DNA of 35,963 bases, from contig BPTM01000010.1 of assembly GCA_023705945.1 (NCBI GenBank), positions 1 through 35,963 of the forward strand. Reading direction: 5' to 3'. The position numbers and the translations under genes are program-made. The notes beneath the pieces are model-generated. The model was not told the origin of the DNA. It saw only the letters and a list, made by a program, of their open reading frames with translations, and did no database searches. This DNA comes from Candidatus Heimdallarchaeota archaeon. GTDB taxonomy: Archaea; Asgardarchaeota; Heimdallarchaeia; Heimdallarchaeales; Heimdallarchaeaceae. Positions 21,392 through 29,710 of this stretch are shown here, in pieces. Within the stretch, counting starts at the first letter, position 1. Every line of letters begins with the position of its first letter.

Positions 21392-22090
21392 ATGTCAGAT
21401 TCTTCAGAGAGGCCTAAAAATAGTGAATTAAAAAACTGTATTGCGGATGAAAATTCAAACTGCGTTGTGTGTGAGTTGAATGGAAAACTAATCTGCGTGG
21501 TTAATAAGAAATTTGCTAACAGGTTTCTAATTGGGAATATTACCTACCGTGTATTAGCATTAACCATATTAATTTTTTCTGGATTATTAATTGGACACTG
21601 GTGGATGTTGATTTCATATGCAATTATTTTACCTTTAACTTTTCTAGTTATTGAACCACGATTATTGTGCAGCCACTGTCCATTTTATGAAAAAGAGGGT
21701 AAATGTCTGAAGTGTTGGGCTCTAAGAGGGATGCCAAAATTATGGGAATATAAACCAGGTCCAGCAACAAGAACTGAAAAAACTGTAATGTTGATTTTTG
21801 GTATGTTTATTGATGTATTTCCTCTTGTTGGATCAATTTGGGGAATTATTCATTTTGCATTAAACACAATTAATAATTTATTTGCGGGTATTGGTTTAAT
21901 AGTTATCACAATTCTTTTCTTAATTGTGGCAGCTTACTTCAGTAAGATACTTTTAGGAAACGCCTGTAAAAAATGTGCCAACTTCTCTTGTTCTATGAAC
22001 AAAGTTCTCGAGGAAATTGTGAAAAAATTTTTAGAGAAAAACCCAAAAATGAAGGACGCTTGGATTAAAGCAGGATGGAAAGAAGAATAA
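21392..22090 (+). CDS. Cys-rich four-helix membrane protein, unknown
   Basis: Starting at ATG 21392 (232 aa) removes an unlikely hydrophobic leader of 29 residues. The protein has Cys pairs before, between and after membrane segments: CVVC near residue 20, CSHC...CLKC around residues 94-110, and CKKCANFSC near 195. Four hydrophobic segments are visible at about 48-66, 68-86, 131-152 and 161-182. The pattern of paired cysteines on the same face suggests metal or Fe-S binding or thiol redox at the membrane. I know no named family that I can assign with confidence. Alternatives include a membrane-bound metal carrier. Confidence 0.6.
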   Translation: MSDSSERPKNSELKNCIADENSNCVVCELNGKLICVVNKKFANRFLIGNITYRVLALTILIFSGLLIGHWWMLISYAIILPLTFLVIEPRLLCSHCPFYEKEGKCLKCWALRGMPKLWEYKPGPATRTEKTVMLIFGMFIDVFPLVGSIWGIIHFALNTINNLFAGIGLIVITILFLIVAAYFSKILLGNACKKCANFSCSMNKVLEEIVKKFLEKNPKMKDAWIKAGWKEE

Positions 22091-22172
22091 TCTAGATATA
22101 ATTAACAAAATAATAAGAAGTTTTTTATCCGAAAAACTTTTTTGCTTGCTTTTAATTTTGAATTGTAAAACA

Positions 22173-22793
22173 ATGAAAATCTTTATTCTGGTAGGATTAC
22201 AATTAAGTGGTAAATCGTCTCATGGCTATAGACTAAGAGAAGAAGAAGGCATACCAATGGTAGAAACAGGACATGCGGTTTATCATGAGCTGAAACGATT
22301 GAAACTAGTGGTCAATCATAAGAATAGTAGTAAAGTCATCATTGGCTTGTTAGCCCAAGACCCTACAGCTTTTACACGTACAATACTAGATTATGAAAAA
22401 GAAACGTATGAAGAATCTAAGTGTCTTATTTTAAATGGTGTAAAATCTCCAGCTGAAGTTGAGTATGCGCAGAATCGTTTCGGTAAAGAGAACGTAACAG
22501 TATTTGGATTTCATTGTGGTCAACAGACACGTTTTAGCAGGGTAACTAACCCTGATAGGTTCATGGTTTCTGGTCAATATCACGAAAAAACGCAAGAAGA
22601 TCAAGATTTAGCAAAATGGGAGAATTTCAAAAGTAGAGATATAAGAGAGATTGGTTTAGGGATAGGAAATGCTCTCGCTTTTTCGAATGAAATAATCTGT
22701 ACAGAGGATAATTTCTGGCCATATAATTCATTTGAGAATTCGTATAAACAGTTTCATAAGAATATTTTTGACAGATTAACAGAGTCTACATAG
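22173..22793 (+). CDS. P-loop kinase-like protein (AAA_18/UPF0200-like)
   Basis: From ATG 22173 (206 aa) the protein starts directly with a kinase fold: MKIFILVGLQLSGKSS, a Walker A of the form G-x4-GKS, followed by GIPMVETGHAVYHEL, which has the layout of archaeal UPF0200/dephospho-CoA-kinase-like proteins (strand, then GD/GH). A later strand CLILNGVKSPAEVEYAQNRFG matches the family's third strand and helix. The C-terminal half (EKTQEDQDLAKWENFKSRDIREIGLGIG) resembles the lid region with Asp and Arg. Substrate is unknown; a nucleotide or nucleoside is the likely guess. The TTG 22146 upstream is an unlikely start, since a T-rich run lies between. Confidence 0.6.
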   Translation: MKIFILVGLQLSGKSSHGYRLREEEGIPMVETGHAVYHELKRLKLVVNHKNSSKVIIGLLAQDPTAFTRTILDYEKETYEESKCLILNGVKSPAEVEYAQNRFGKENVTVFGFHCGQQTRFSRVTNPDRFMVSGQYHEKTQEDQDLAKWENFKSRDIREIGLGIGNALAFSNEIICTEDNFWPYNSFENSYKQFHKNIFDRLTEST

Positions 22794-22814
22794 CAATGTT
22801 ATTATCTTAGAGCA

Positions 22815-23825
22815 CTATTTTTTTGGAGAACTTGGATAAGTTCCAATAGGCATTAACACGCGCTTTATACTAGAGACTATACCGTGTTCCTTTTCAGGAA
22901 GAGTTATTGCATCAATCTGTGCTTCACCTAATGCAACCAATTCATTCTTCAAGGTACAAATTGCCACCATTTCTCCTGCTTTAAATTCTTCTGAATACTT
23001 TGAAACGCCCGGTAAAGCTAATGGGGCACCATGGCAAAGAGGATTAACCGAACTGTCTTTGATAATAATTTTTGGAATGTGTTTTACCCCATATTCCATT
23101 GGTAAAATTATATTTCTCAAAGGATTTTCATCTTTTTCTTCTTTGTACCATGCATAAGCATCATATAAATTTTGGAGAGTTGATAGAAAATCAGTTTCTG
23201 AAAATGGACCAGAGCGTGTTCGTCTAAGCTCCTTCATATGCGCACCACACGATAAACTTTGACCAATATCATGGCAATACTTTCTCACATAAAATCCTGC
23301 TTGGCTGCTTATCCGAAAAAGAACTTCTCTTTCCTTTATATCAAGAATCTCTGAATTATAGATGGTTCGAATTCTCAATACTCTTTTAACACTTGCCCGT
23401 AATGGTGGTCTTTGATACAAATCGCCAACATAATCTCCCACAATAGATCTTATTCTTTGTTCATCAATATCTGCATGTACTCGCATATTTCCAACATATT
23501 CCTTTCCTGCGAGAAGAAGCGTATCCAATATTCTAGTTGCTTTTCCTAAAGCTGTGGGAAGAACTCCAGTTACTTGTGGATCTAATGTTCCAGAATGACC
23601 CGCCTTTGGAATTCCAAGAATCTTCTTTACATAACTAACCACTTCATGGCTAGTTGGATTAGGAGGTTTATCCAAGTTGATAATACCAAAATTCAATAAT
23701 TCTGCAATCGTTCGATTTGAAGGCATTTTTCCCCATTTAAAATCAGTTGTATCTCGGGAAAGTAGTTTTAATGGTTGTTTATTGTCATCAAATGACAACT
23801 TTGGGGGGGAAAAAACTAATGTCAT
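22815..23825 (-). CDS. cbf5: tRNA/rRNA pseudouridine synthase Cbf5 (dyskerin homologue)
   Basis: The 336-residue protein is the archaeal Cbf5 of H/ACA ribonucleoproteins. It has the TruB motif HSGTLDPQVTGVLP with catalytic Asp 82, INLDKPPNPTSHEVV before it, GFYVRKYCHDIGQ (motif III), and a C-terminal PUA domain (about 245-330: VNPLCHGAPLALPGVSKYSEEFKAGEMVAICTLKNELVALGEA). Guided by H/ACA RNAs it makes pseudouridines in rRNA, and alone it can modify tRNA U55. It is the last gene of a leftward operon after eL14, cmk, eL34 and the DUF106 gene, the common archaeal order. The start is ATG 23825. Confidence 0.95.
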   Translation of the reverse strand: MTLVFSPPKLSFDDNKQPLKLLSRDTTDFKWGKMPSNRTIAELLNFGIINLDKPPNPTSHEVVSYVKKILGIPKAGHSGTLDPQVTGVLPTALGKATRILDTLLLAGKEYVGNMRVHADIDEQRIRSIVGDYVGDLYQRPPLRASVKRVLRIRTIYNSEILDIKEREVLFRISSQAGFYVRKYCHDIGQSLSCGAHMKELRRTRSGPFSETDFLSTLQNLYDAYAWYKEEKDENPLRNIILPMEYGVKHIPKIIIKDSSVNPLCHGAPLALPGVSKYSEEFKAGEMVAICTLKNELVALGEAQIDAITLPEKEHGIVSSIKRVLMPIGTYPSSPKK

Positions 23826-23874
23826 GATATATCACGGAATACTAAGAAAAATAGAGATATAAGGTTTGAGGAAC

Positions 23875-24156
23875 TTAAATCTGTGGAACTACTACTTTTT
23901 CCATGAATTCCTTTAAACCCGCTTCATCGATAGCTGCAGAAACATCACCATCACTTGCATCTCGTTTTACTGAAACCAATTTATCAGTTGGTTCCAAATG
24001 CATAACATTGCATTTTCTTCTTCTAACTGATGTTAGTGTTTTTGGGCCTGTAACTAAAACATAATTTTGATTAATTAAATCCACAATCACTGCTTTCTTT
24101 CCTGCTTCTCTTCCGTTTGTTTTTACTATAATTCTTCCAATTTGAATTGCAGTCAC
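23875..24156 (-). CDS. rpl14e: Ribosomal protein eL14
   Basis: The 93-residue protein is a typical archaeal L14e, an SH3-like KOW-fold protein of the large subunit: QIGRIIVKTNGREAGKKAVIVDLINQNYVLVTGP, then the conserved VRRRKCNVMHLEPTDK. The start is GTG 24156, with GGTGA about six bases upstream lying over the end of cmk. It sits between cmk and cbf5 in the conserved leftward operon. The length is normal for archaea, with no added extension, in contrast to uS4 and uL24 here. Confidence 0.93.
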   Translation of the reverse strand: MTAIQIGRIIVKTNGREAGKKAVIVDLINQNYVLVTGPKTLTSVRRRKCNVMHLEPTDKLVSVKRDASDGDVSAAIDEAGLKEFMEKVVVPQI

Positions 24157-24158
24157 TT

Positions 24159-24707
24159 TTATTCACCTTTTGTTATTTTCTTAACTGATGTCATTATTAT
24201 ATCAACACACTCAGCTGCATCATATTTTTTAGTGTTGATTATTACATCATAGATGGACAAATCAGAGATGTCAATATTATAGAGTTTTTGATATCTGTCT
24301 CTTTCCGATTCTTCTCTCATCAACGTTTCTTTTTTGATTTCTTCTATAGATCTGTTTTCTCTTTCAGCAATGCGTTGAATTCTTGTCTTTACAGGTGCCG
24401 TAATATAGATTATTAAATCGGCGACCTTTCTTAGAATCCATCCACCTAACTGAGCATCAACTATAATACCGTTTTCTGTTTGTGCAAGTTCTAATGTTTT
24501 ATTATCGATGTATCGATCAATTTCTTCATCAAATTCTGCACGTTCACTAAATTCTTCAAGGTTCATCCCTTTTTCTCTAGCCATTTCTCTAAATAGTTGC
24601 CCAGCTGATACATATGTATAATCCAATAGCTCTGCTACAGTTTTTGCGGCAGTGCTTTTTCCTGAACCATGTGGACCTGAAATAGCAATTATTGGTAAAA
24701 TCGCCAC
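24159..24707 (-). CDS. cmk: Cytidylate kinase (archaeal Cmk)
   Basis: This 182-residue P-loop kinase opens with IIAISGPHGSGKSTAAKTVAELLDY (Walker A GPHGSGKS) and continues with YVSAGQLFREMAREKGMNLEEFSERAE, the CMP-binding layout of archaeal cytidylate kinases, and a lid with paired arginines (RIAERENRS, REESERDRYQKLYNI). It phosphorylates CMP and dCMP with ATP. The start is GTG 24707 with AAAGGAAG upstream, and it ends two bases before the eL14 start. In archaea cmk commonly lies between the eL34 and eL14 genes, as here. Confidence 0.92.
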   Translation of the reverse strand: MAILPIIAISGPHGSGKSTAAKTVAELLDYTYVSAGQLFREMAREKGMNLEEFSERAEFDEEIDRYIDNKTLELAQTENGIIVDAQLGGWILRKVADLIIYITAPVKTRIQRIAERENRSIEEIKKETLMREESERDRYQKLYNIDISDLSIYDVIINTKKYDAAECVDIIMTSVKKITKGE

Positions 24708-24712
24708 TTCCT

Positions 24713-24970
24713 TTAGCTTCGAACATTCGCCTTAATTGCACTTTTTAAACATCGAGAGCACAAATGACCTGCATGTTGTCTACTAGGGAGATGTTCAGAA
24801 CGGGACATTTTTCTCACTTTACTCTGAGGTCCAAATGCAACACCATGGAGGATAGCCCCACATTGTGAGCAATGAGGTTTTTTAGTTCGTTTGGAAATTT
24901 TCTTTAATCTAGTTTCAGATGGGGTTCGTACTAATCTTGTTTTTGAAACACGTAATGATGGTCTAACCAT
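24713..24970 (-). CDS. rpl34e: Ribosomal protein eL34
   Basis: I start at ATG 24970 (85 aa), because GGAGAT lies just upstream and MVRPSLRVSKTRLVRTPSETRL is the family N-terminus; the longer frame from 25018 runs through the end of the DUF106 gene. Zinc-binding pairs CSQC and CSRC give the L34e zinc ribbon. The protein belongs to the large subunit and is limited to archaea and eukaryotes. The gene follows the DUF106 gene by ten bases and precedes cmk by five, so all are one transcript. Confidence 0.93.
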   Translation of the reverse strand: MVRPSLRVSKTRLVRTPSETRLKKISKRTKKPHCSQCGAILHGVAFGPQSKVRKMSRSEHLPSRQHAGHLCSRCLKSAIKANVRS

Positions 24971-24980
24971 AAATATCTCC

Positions 24981-25694
24981 TCATTTGTTTGATTTAGATT
25001 GAAGTTTGTTCTTTGCAAGTTGTTCTTTTCTGGAAACAGTAGCTTGCTTTAAAGGTTCAATTTTCTTGCTCTTTTTCCTTGTATGAGTTGCTCCAGAGGG
25101 AGTTGCGCCAAATATTCTACTAAGCAATGAACCAAAAGCAAAAGATACCATAAAATACCAGAGAGTAAAAGGTGCTTTTGAAAAACCTTCGTAAGCTGGA
25201 TTGTATCCATAATAATTTGGATCGTTTGCAGGAGATGTTTGGAACCATGGTGTTCCTATCCAGGGAAAGCCACCTATATTAAAAGGTAACCATGCAAAAT
25301 TATGGCCATTATCTCCAGTACTTGGAAACGCGGTTCTAAGTATGGCAAATAAAAGCAGGAATGGTATGGTTGTGAAAAGCATTGGTTTCATTCTTTTGAA
25401 CATCATTGAGGATTGTAATTTCTTTACTCTTTCTTCATCTCTTTTGACACTCAGCCATAATTTCTTATCAGCAGTTTGCATTGCTGTTTTTCTCTTTTGA
25501 TTCCAATCGTTAACTTTTTGCATGCTTTCCTTTAATGCATCAGTATCAAGAATCAATCTGGTAGCAAATGTAGAGATACTTGCAAGAAAAATTGCAGTTA
25601 GTGCTATAAATAGTGCAGATGTAGGAAGTTCATTCCAGTTATTACTGGATATCCAGTCTGCAATTCCCGAAAACCAATCATCCCAGAATGCCAT
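24981..25694 (-). CDS. DUF106/EMC3-TMCO1-like membrane insertase (Oxa1 superfamily)
   Basis: The 237-residue protein has an N-terminal membrane segment (SALFIALTAIFLASISTFATRLI), a cytosolic coiled coil (KESMQKVNDWNQKRKTAMQTADKKLWLSVKRDEERVKKLQ), then two further segments (MLFTTIPFLLLFAILRTAF and FTLWYFMVSFAFGSLLSRIFG) and a basic tail. That is the YidC/Oxa1-type core found in archaeal DUF106 proteins, the homologues of EMC3 and TMCO1. They are thought to insert membrane proteins beside ribosomes and SecY. The extracellular loop between the segments is long and aromatic (about 45 residues). The start is ATG 25694. It leads the operon eL34-cmk-eL14-cbf5, the usual archaeal arrangement downstream of secY. 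Confidence 0.85.
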   Translation of the reverse strand: MAFWDDWFSGIADWISSNNWNELPTSALFIALTAIFLASISTFATRLILDTDALKESMQKVNDWNQKRKTAMQTADKKLWLSVKRDEERVKKLQSSMMFKRMKPMLFTTIPFLLLFAILRTAFPSTGDNGHNFAWLPFNIGGFPWIGTPWFQTSPANDPNYYGYNPAYEGFSKAPFTLWYFMVSFAFGSLLSRIFGATPSGATHTRKKSKKIEPLKQATVSRKEQLAKNKLQSKSNK

Positions 25695-25779
25695 ATAAAC
25701 CACTTCTTTTGCTTACTTACACCAAAAATAACTTACTTTTAAAAGCTTTTGTAACTAGAGTTTTTAATAATTGAATCCT

Positions 25780-26526
25780 TTAAACACTAGACAGAGAATC
25801 CTTTTTCAGTAAAACAAAGAAGTTATCTTTTCCACCTTTCCCACCGCATGTCGAGAAATCAATTATGTCCAGATCAGTTTTTTTTATTACAGAAACAAGT
25901 TCTCTTTTAGTGAAAAGATGATAATATCTCCTTGCAATGACAGTTTTGTTTTCATCGCGCCAAGGGAGATAAATATCACCATGTCGCCAATACTTGTTTT
26001 TCAATTTCTTGATAGGGTAGGTAAAAAAATCTTCGATCAGTTTTTTTCGAGTACCGGGCTTCCATCGTCTCCAACAGGACAAAATAAGATATCCATCTTC
26101 TTTTAGCAAAGTCGAAAGAAGTTGAAGACATAAAATTGTTTCTTCCTTTTTTCTTAAATGATGTATAGTTGCAATAGATAAAACTAAGTTGGCGAAATTA
26201 CTACGCAAACTTAGAGATTTCATGTCATTATTTATTGTGAAATGATTCCCCGTTTGGATTTCAACTGAAGCTTGCAATAATTCAAAGGATATATCAGTAA
26301 CAATAAATTGCATGCTAGAACTATCAAAATGGAGAAGGTTTCTGCTGTTGCCTGCACCAATATCAACAAGGATGCCTGAGGAAGGCAATGAATAAAACTT
26401 AGAAATCTTATTCATGTAAGTTTGAAAATCTTTCCATGGCTTTCGTTTAACTCTTGCGTACTTTGGAGAAATTTTCTTGTAAGCTTCTATTAGCTCCTTA
26501 TCACTATTCACGTTACTATTAGACAA
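25780..26526 (-). CDS. Trm9/ALKBH8-like tRNA methyltransferase
   Basis: The 248-residue class I SAM-dependent enzyme has motif I LVDIGAGNSRNLL, a motif-II Asp in FIVTDISFELL and the characteristic Trm9 sequence LVLSIATIHHLRKKEETILCLQLLSTLLKEDGYLILSCW. It continues with DIYLPWR and RYYHLFTKRELVSVIKKTDLDII, the segment Trm9 and ALKBH8 share. In eukaryotes Trm9 with Trm112 makes mcm5U at the tRNA wobble uridine, so a wobble-uridine methylester activity is a reasonable guess. The gene is divergent from secY and 85 bases upstream of the DUF106 gene on the same strand. A different small-molecule methyltransferase cannot be excluded. Confidence 0.75.
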   Translation of the reverse strand: MSNSNVNSDKELIEAYKKISPKYARVKRKPWKDFQTYMNKISKFYSLPSSGILVDIGAGNSRNLLHFDSSSMQFIVTDISFELLQASVEIQTGNHFTINNDMKSLSLRSNFANLVLSIATIHHLRKKEETILCLQLLSTLLKEDGYLILSCWRRWKPGTRKKLIEDFFTYPIKKLKNKYWRHGDIYLPWRDENKTVIARRYYHLFTKRELVSVIKKTDLDIIDFSTCGGKGGKDNFFVLLKKDSLSSV

Positions 26527-26643
26527 TGCATAAAATTTAGATATACAAAGTATTTCAATTTTCTTCTTATTTACGAAATATAAACAATGATTATTATACT
26601 CAATAATAAATCAAAATTTGTGTTTATGTTGAAGGCAAAAATG

Positions 26644-26653
26644 CTTATAAATA
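26644..26653 (+). promoter_or_regulatory. TATA box of secY
   Basis: CTTATAAATA with an A-rich BRE-like run before it. Transcription would begin about 25 bases on, near 26675, and GGTGA at 26684-26688 lies five bases before ATG 26694. This is the clearest promoter in the window. Confidence 0.65.
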
Positions 26654-26693
26654 GAAGCACATCATACACATTAAAGCCACGCCGGTGAATTTC

Positions 26694-28139
26694 ATGGTTT
26701 CAAAGTTCTTGATGCTATTCAAACCGTTTCAACGTTTTACCTTTGAGGTAAAAAAGCCAGCAAGAAAGCCTTCTTTTAAAAGAAAGTTAGCTTGGACCTT
26801 CGGAATCTTAGCCCTCTATTTAGCCATGCTAAACATCCCTATTTTCGGCATACCTGAAACAGGTGGAACCGATCCTTTCTTTGCCATGAGGGCAATATTA
26901 GCTTCACAAAGAGGAAGCTTAGCAGAATTGGGTATAGGACCCATTGTAACTGCTGGTTTGATTATGCAATTACTTGTGGGATCACAAATTATTAAAGTTG
27001 ATTTTACTAATCCTGAAGAACGTGCTCTCTACACCGGATCACAAAAAATACTTGCTATATTGATGACCCTATTTGAATCTTTAGCATATATTCTTGGTGG
27101 AGCTTATGGAGAATTAACTTTCCAAGCACAAATTATTGTTTTATTACAATTAGTTATTGCAGGATTTACTATTCTTCTGATGGATGAAGTTATCCAGAAA
27201 GGTTATGGACTTGGAAGCGGTATTAGTTTATTCATCGCTGCAAGTGTATCATATACTATCTTTGATGGTATGTTCAGTCTATCTCAAGAACAAATTGGCG
27301 GGTTTAATTGGTACAGAGGTTGTGTTCTCGCATTCTTTCAAGGTCTCTTCAAAGAACCTACAGATATACTAACACCACTCAGTAGACCTGGTAGAACCCC
27401 AGATATAATCGGTTTATTGGCAACAATAGTCGTTTTTGCTATGGTTATTTATGTAGACTCTATGAAAATAGAGATACCTGTACAACATAGTCAATATAAG
27501 ATGCCAGCCAGATATCCAATAAAATTCCTATATACATCAAACATTCCTGTAATCCTTGTAAGTGCTTTATTTGCAAACATTTACTTCATTTCAAACCTAA
27601 TGCACAATTCTTGGAGCACTATAACAACGGGTTATAAAGGATTCTTGGTCGACTTCTTTGGTAGATGGGATACGATAGAAGGCACGGAACAGCTAGCACC
27701 AGTTTCGGGGCTAGCATCTTTTACAACGGCACCGTATGGTCCAGAGCAAATTGCGGAGCAACCGTGGCATGCTTTGGTATATTTACTATTAATGGTTGCA
27801 CTGTGTGGTACGTTCTCGCGCATCTGGATAGATACGGCAGGGATGAGCTCAAAGAATGTTGCGAAGCAACTGTTAGATGCAAATATGCAAATACCTGGTT
27901 TTAGACGTAATCCAAGGATTGTAGAAAGATATCTAGAGAGGTACATTCCTACAGCAGCTTGGGTGGGAGGTTTCTTCATAGGTGTCTTAGCAGCAGTAGC
28001 GGACTTTCTGGGAGCACTCGGCACAGGTACGGGTATTCTGTTAACAACGGGTATTCTCCGTCAGTACTATGAGATTTTCGCTAGTGAGCAAATCAGTGAA
28101 ACAGTTCCAGCTTTAGCCGGAATGTTAGGAATAAAATAA
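26694..28139 (+). CDS. secY: Protein translocase channel SecY (Sec61 alpha)
   Basis: At 481 residues this is a full archaeal SecY: basic front (KPARKPSFKRKLAWTFG), ten hydrophobic segments, plug region after the first segment (IPETGGTDPFFAMR), and the QKGYGLGSGISLFI and KIEIPVQHSQYKMPARYPIKFLYTSNIPVIL signatures. It is the membrane channel for co-translational export. The start is ATG 26694, not the GTG at 26685 that belongs to the Shine-Dalgarno site. It has its own promoter and faces right, while the ribosomal operons on both sides run left; in most archaea secY follows uL15 on the same strand. From about 27640 codons become G/C-ending (acg, gcg, ggg), unlike the first half. Confidence 0.95.
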   Translation: MVSKFLMLFKPFQRFTFEVKKPARKPSFKRKLAWTFGILALYLAMLNIPIFGIPETGGTDPFFAMRAILASQRGSLAELGIGPIVTAGLIMQLLVGSQIIKVDFTNPEERALYTGSQKILAILMTLFESLAYILGGAYGELTFQAQIIVLLQLVIAGFTILLMDEVIQKGYGLGSGISLFIAASVSYTIFDGMFSLSQEQIGGFNWYRGCVLAFFQGLFKEPTDILTPLSRPGRTPDIIGLLATIVVFAMVIYVDSMKIEIPVQHSQYKMPARYPIKFLYTSNIPVILVSALFANIYFISNLMHNSWSTITTGYKGFLVDFFGRWDTIEGTEQLAPVSGLASFTTAPYGPEQIAEQPWHALVYLLLMVALCGTFSRIWIDTAGMSSKNVAKQLLDANMQIPGFRRNPRIVERYLERYIPTAAWVGGFFIGVLAAVADFLGALGTGTGILLTTGILRQYYEIFASEQISETVPALAGMLGIK

Positions 28140-28176
28140 AATTCCTTCCCTTTTTACTTTTATTTTAATATCCCTA

Positions 28177-29127
28177 CTAAAGATGTAGGTCTATAATTTT
28201 GTTTTTCTCGACACTCTCAATAGAAGCGAGAGCAATCTTTAAAGCTTTAAGTCCATCAGCTGAAGTTACAACTGGTTGTTTATTTTCTAGGCACGCTTCT
28301 GCAAAAGCATTCATTTCTCTGCTTAATGGTTCTTGCCAAGTTGATTTTGTATTTCGTAACCACTCATCATCCTCAATAATATATTCTTGTGTTATATAAT
28401 CAGCTTCCACTATTCCTCGCTCGCAAGTAAGCATCAACTTTCTATGTCTATGTGGTGTTAAATAATTAGATTCAATGAAACCAGTCAACCCATTATCAAA
28501 ATCAATCAATATTTCGGCGTAATCAAGGTAGCTATGACGTAATTTTCCTCCACGAGCATACACGGAGATAGGATCTTTTGAAGTTAAATATCTGAAAACA
28601 TCAATATCATGGATACTCACATCACGAATAACATCAACATCTTTTAACCTGTCAGGCCAATATGGACCTAGCCTTCTTGCGCTTAACAATACAAGTTCAC
28701 CTAGTTCCTCACTTTCTATGAGAGTTAGTGATTTACTTACTATTGGGTTGAATCGTTCGATAAAGCCTACAGATACAATAACGTTTGAACTCTTAGCTAC
28801 ATCAATAATTTTCTCTGCTTCCTCTAAAGTACTTGTCATAGGTTTCTCTATCAAAACATGTTTTCCATGTTCTATAGCTTTGAGCGCTATTTCTGCGTGA
28901 GTAGAGGTAGGAGAGGCTATGCTAACCGCATCGATTTCCTCTAAACTCAATAGCTCATCTAAATCTGAGAAAGCTCTAGCTCGATGCATTGTTGCTAGCT
29001 CTTTAGCCTTTTCAAGCTGAATATCATAGATACCAATAAGGTTCGTTTTTTCCATTTCTTTAAAGACCCTTGCGTGGTTTTTACCCCAGCTTCCCACTCC
29101 AATAACTGCAATATTGAGTTTTTTCAT
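28177..29127 (-). CDS. Gfo/Idh/MocA-family NAD(P)-dependent oxidoreductase
   Basis: The 316-residue protein has an N-terminal Rossmann fold with IAVIGVGSWGKNHARVF (GxGxxG) and VSIASPTSTHAEIALKAIEHGKHVLIEKPMTST, the EKP motif whose Lys is catalytic in the family. Then GFIERFNPIV, and RDVSIHDIDVFRYL with the conserved Asp and His of the C-terminal domain. Members act on sugars; the closest functional type by these motifs is UDP-N-acetylglucosamine 3-dehydrogenase, a step to diamino sugars in glycan or nucleotide-sugar synthesis, but that is inferred. It is inserted between uL15 and secY, has a GTGAT-like site before its ATG, and no sugar-enzyme neighbour is seen. Confidence 0.85.
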   Translation of the reverse strand: MKKLNIAVIGVGSWGKNHARVFKEMEKTNLIGIYDIQLEKAKELATMHRARAFSDLDELLSLEEIDAVSIASPTSTHAEIALKAIEHGKHVLIEKPMTSTLEEAEKIIDVAKSSNVIVSVGFIERFNPIVSKSLTLIESEELGELVLLSARRLGPYWPDRLKDVDVIRDVSIHDIDVFRYLTSKDPISVYARGGKLRHSYLDYAEILIDFDNGLTGFIESNYLTPHRHRKLMLTCERGIVEADYITQEYIIEDDEWLRNTKSTWQEPLSREMNAFAEACLENKQPVVTSADGLKALKIALASIESVEKNKIIDLHL

Positions 29128-29255
29128 CCAATCACTACCAATTACATTAAGTAATTTTACTCGTTTTGAGTAAACAAAAGTGAATATTTAAAATTTCTTA
29201 TATGATTATTCTAAAAAGTAAAATGAAATAAAATAAATAAAAAGAAAAGAAAGAA

Positions 29256-29705
29256 TTAATCAGAGCTGCTTAGTTGGACTTTACCACCCGCAGACTCTAT
29301 CTTCTTTATTGCTCTTTCACTAGCTTCAGCAACTACAATGTTCATTGAAGTGTTGACTTCACCTTGAGCAAGAAGTTTTGTATAACCAAGCTCAGTCAAA
29401 TTGACTTCGTATTTAGCACCCTTCTTTGAGATTTTTCCTTCGCTTTCAAGGGTTGCAATCATTGAGTCTAAATGAGAGACATTGATAACATTGTTATCCT
29501 TTATGGATTCTCGAGGACGGATGAAACCATGTTTTCCAATTGGAGGACGCATACCTTTAATCGTTTGAATCCAGTGATGTGACTTAGGACCGGCTTTACC
29601 TACTCCACCACGCATACCACTTTTTCTGTGTGTTCGTACAACTCCCCACCCATGGGTTCTGTATCCACGACGTTTTCCGTGTTTCTTTTTAGTTCTAACT
29701 GTCAT
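29256..29705 (-). CDS. rpl15: Ribosomal protein uL15
   Basis: I start at ATG 29705 (149 aa), since the in-frame TTG 29714 overlaps the uL30 end. The protein shows the archaeal L15 front TVRTKKKHGKRRGYRTHGWGVVRTHRKSGMRGGVGKAGPKSHHW, rich in Arg/Gly/Lys, which winds through 23S rRNA domains, and a compact C-terminal fold (VNVSHLDSMIATLE...LGYTKLLAQGEV...ASERAIKKIESAGGKVQL). It is the last gene of the leftward spc-type operon. The expected next gene, secY, is present about 1.1 kb on but in the opposite direction. Confidence 0.95.
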   Translation of the reverse strand: MTVRTKKKHGKRRGYRTHGWGVVRTHRKSGMRGGVGKAGPKSHHWIQTIKGMRPPIGKHGFIRPRESIKDNNVINVSHLDSMIATLESEGKISKKGAKYEVNLTELGYTKLLAQGEVNTSMNIVVAEASERAIKKIESAGGKVQLSSSD

Positions 29706-29710
29706 TTTAA

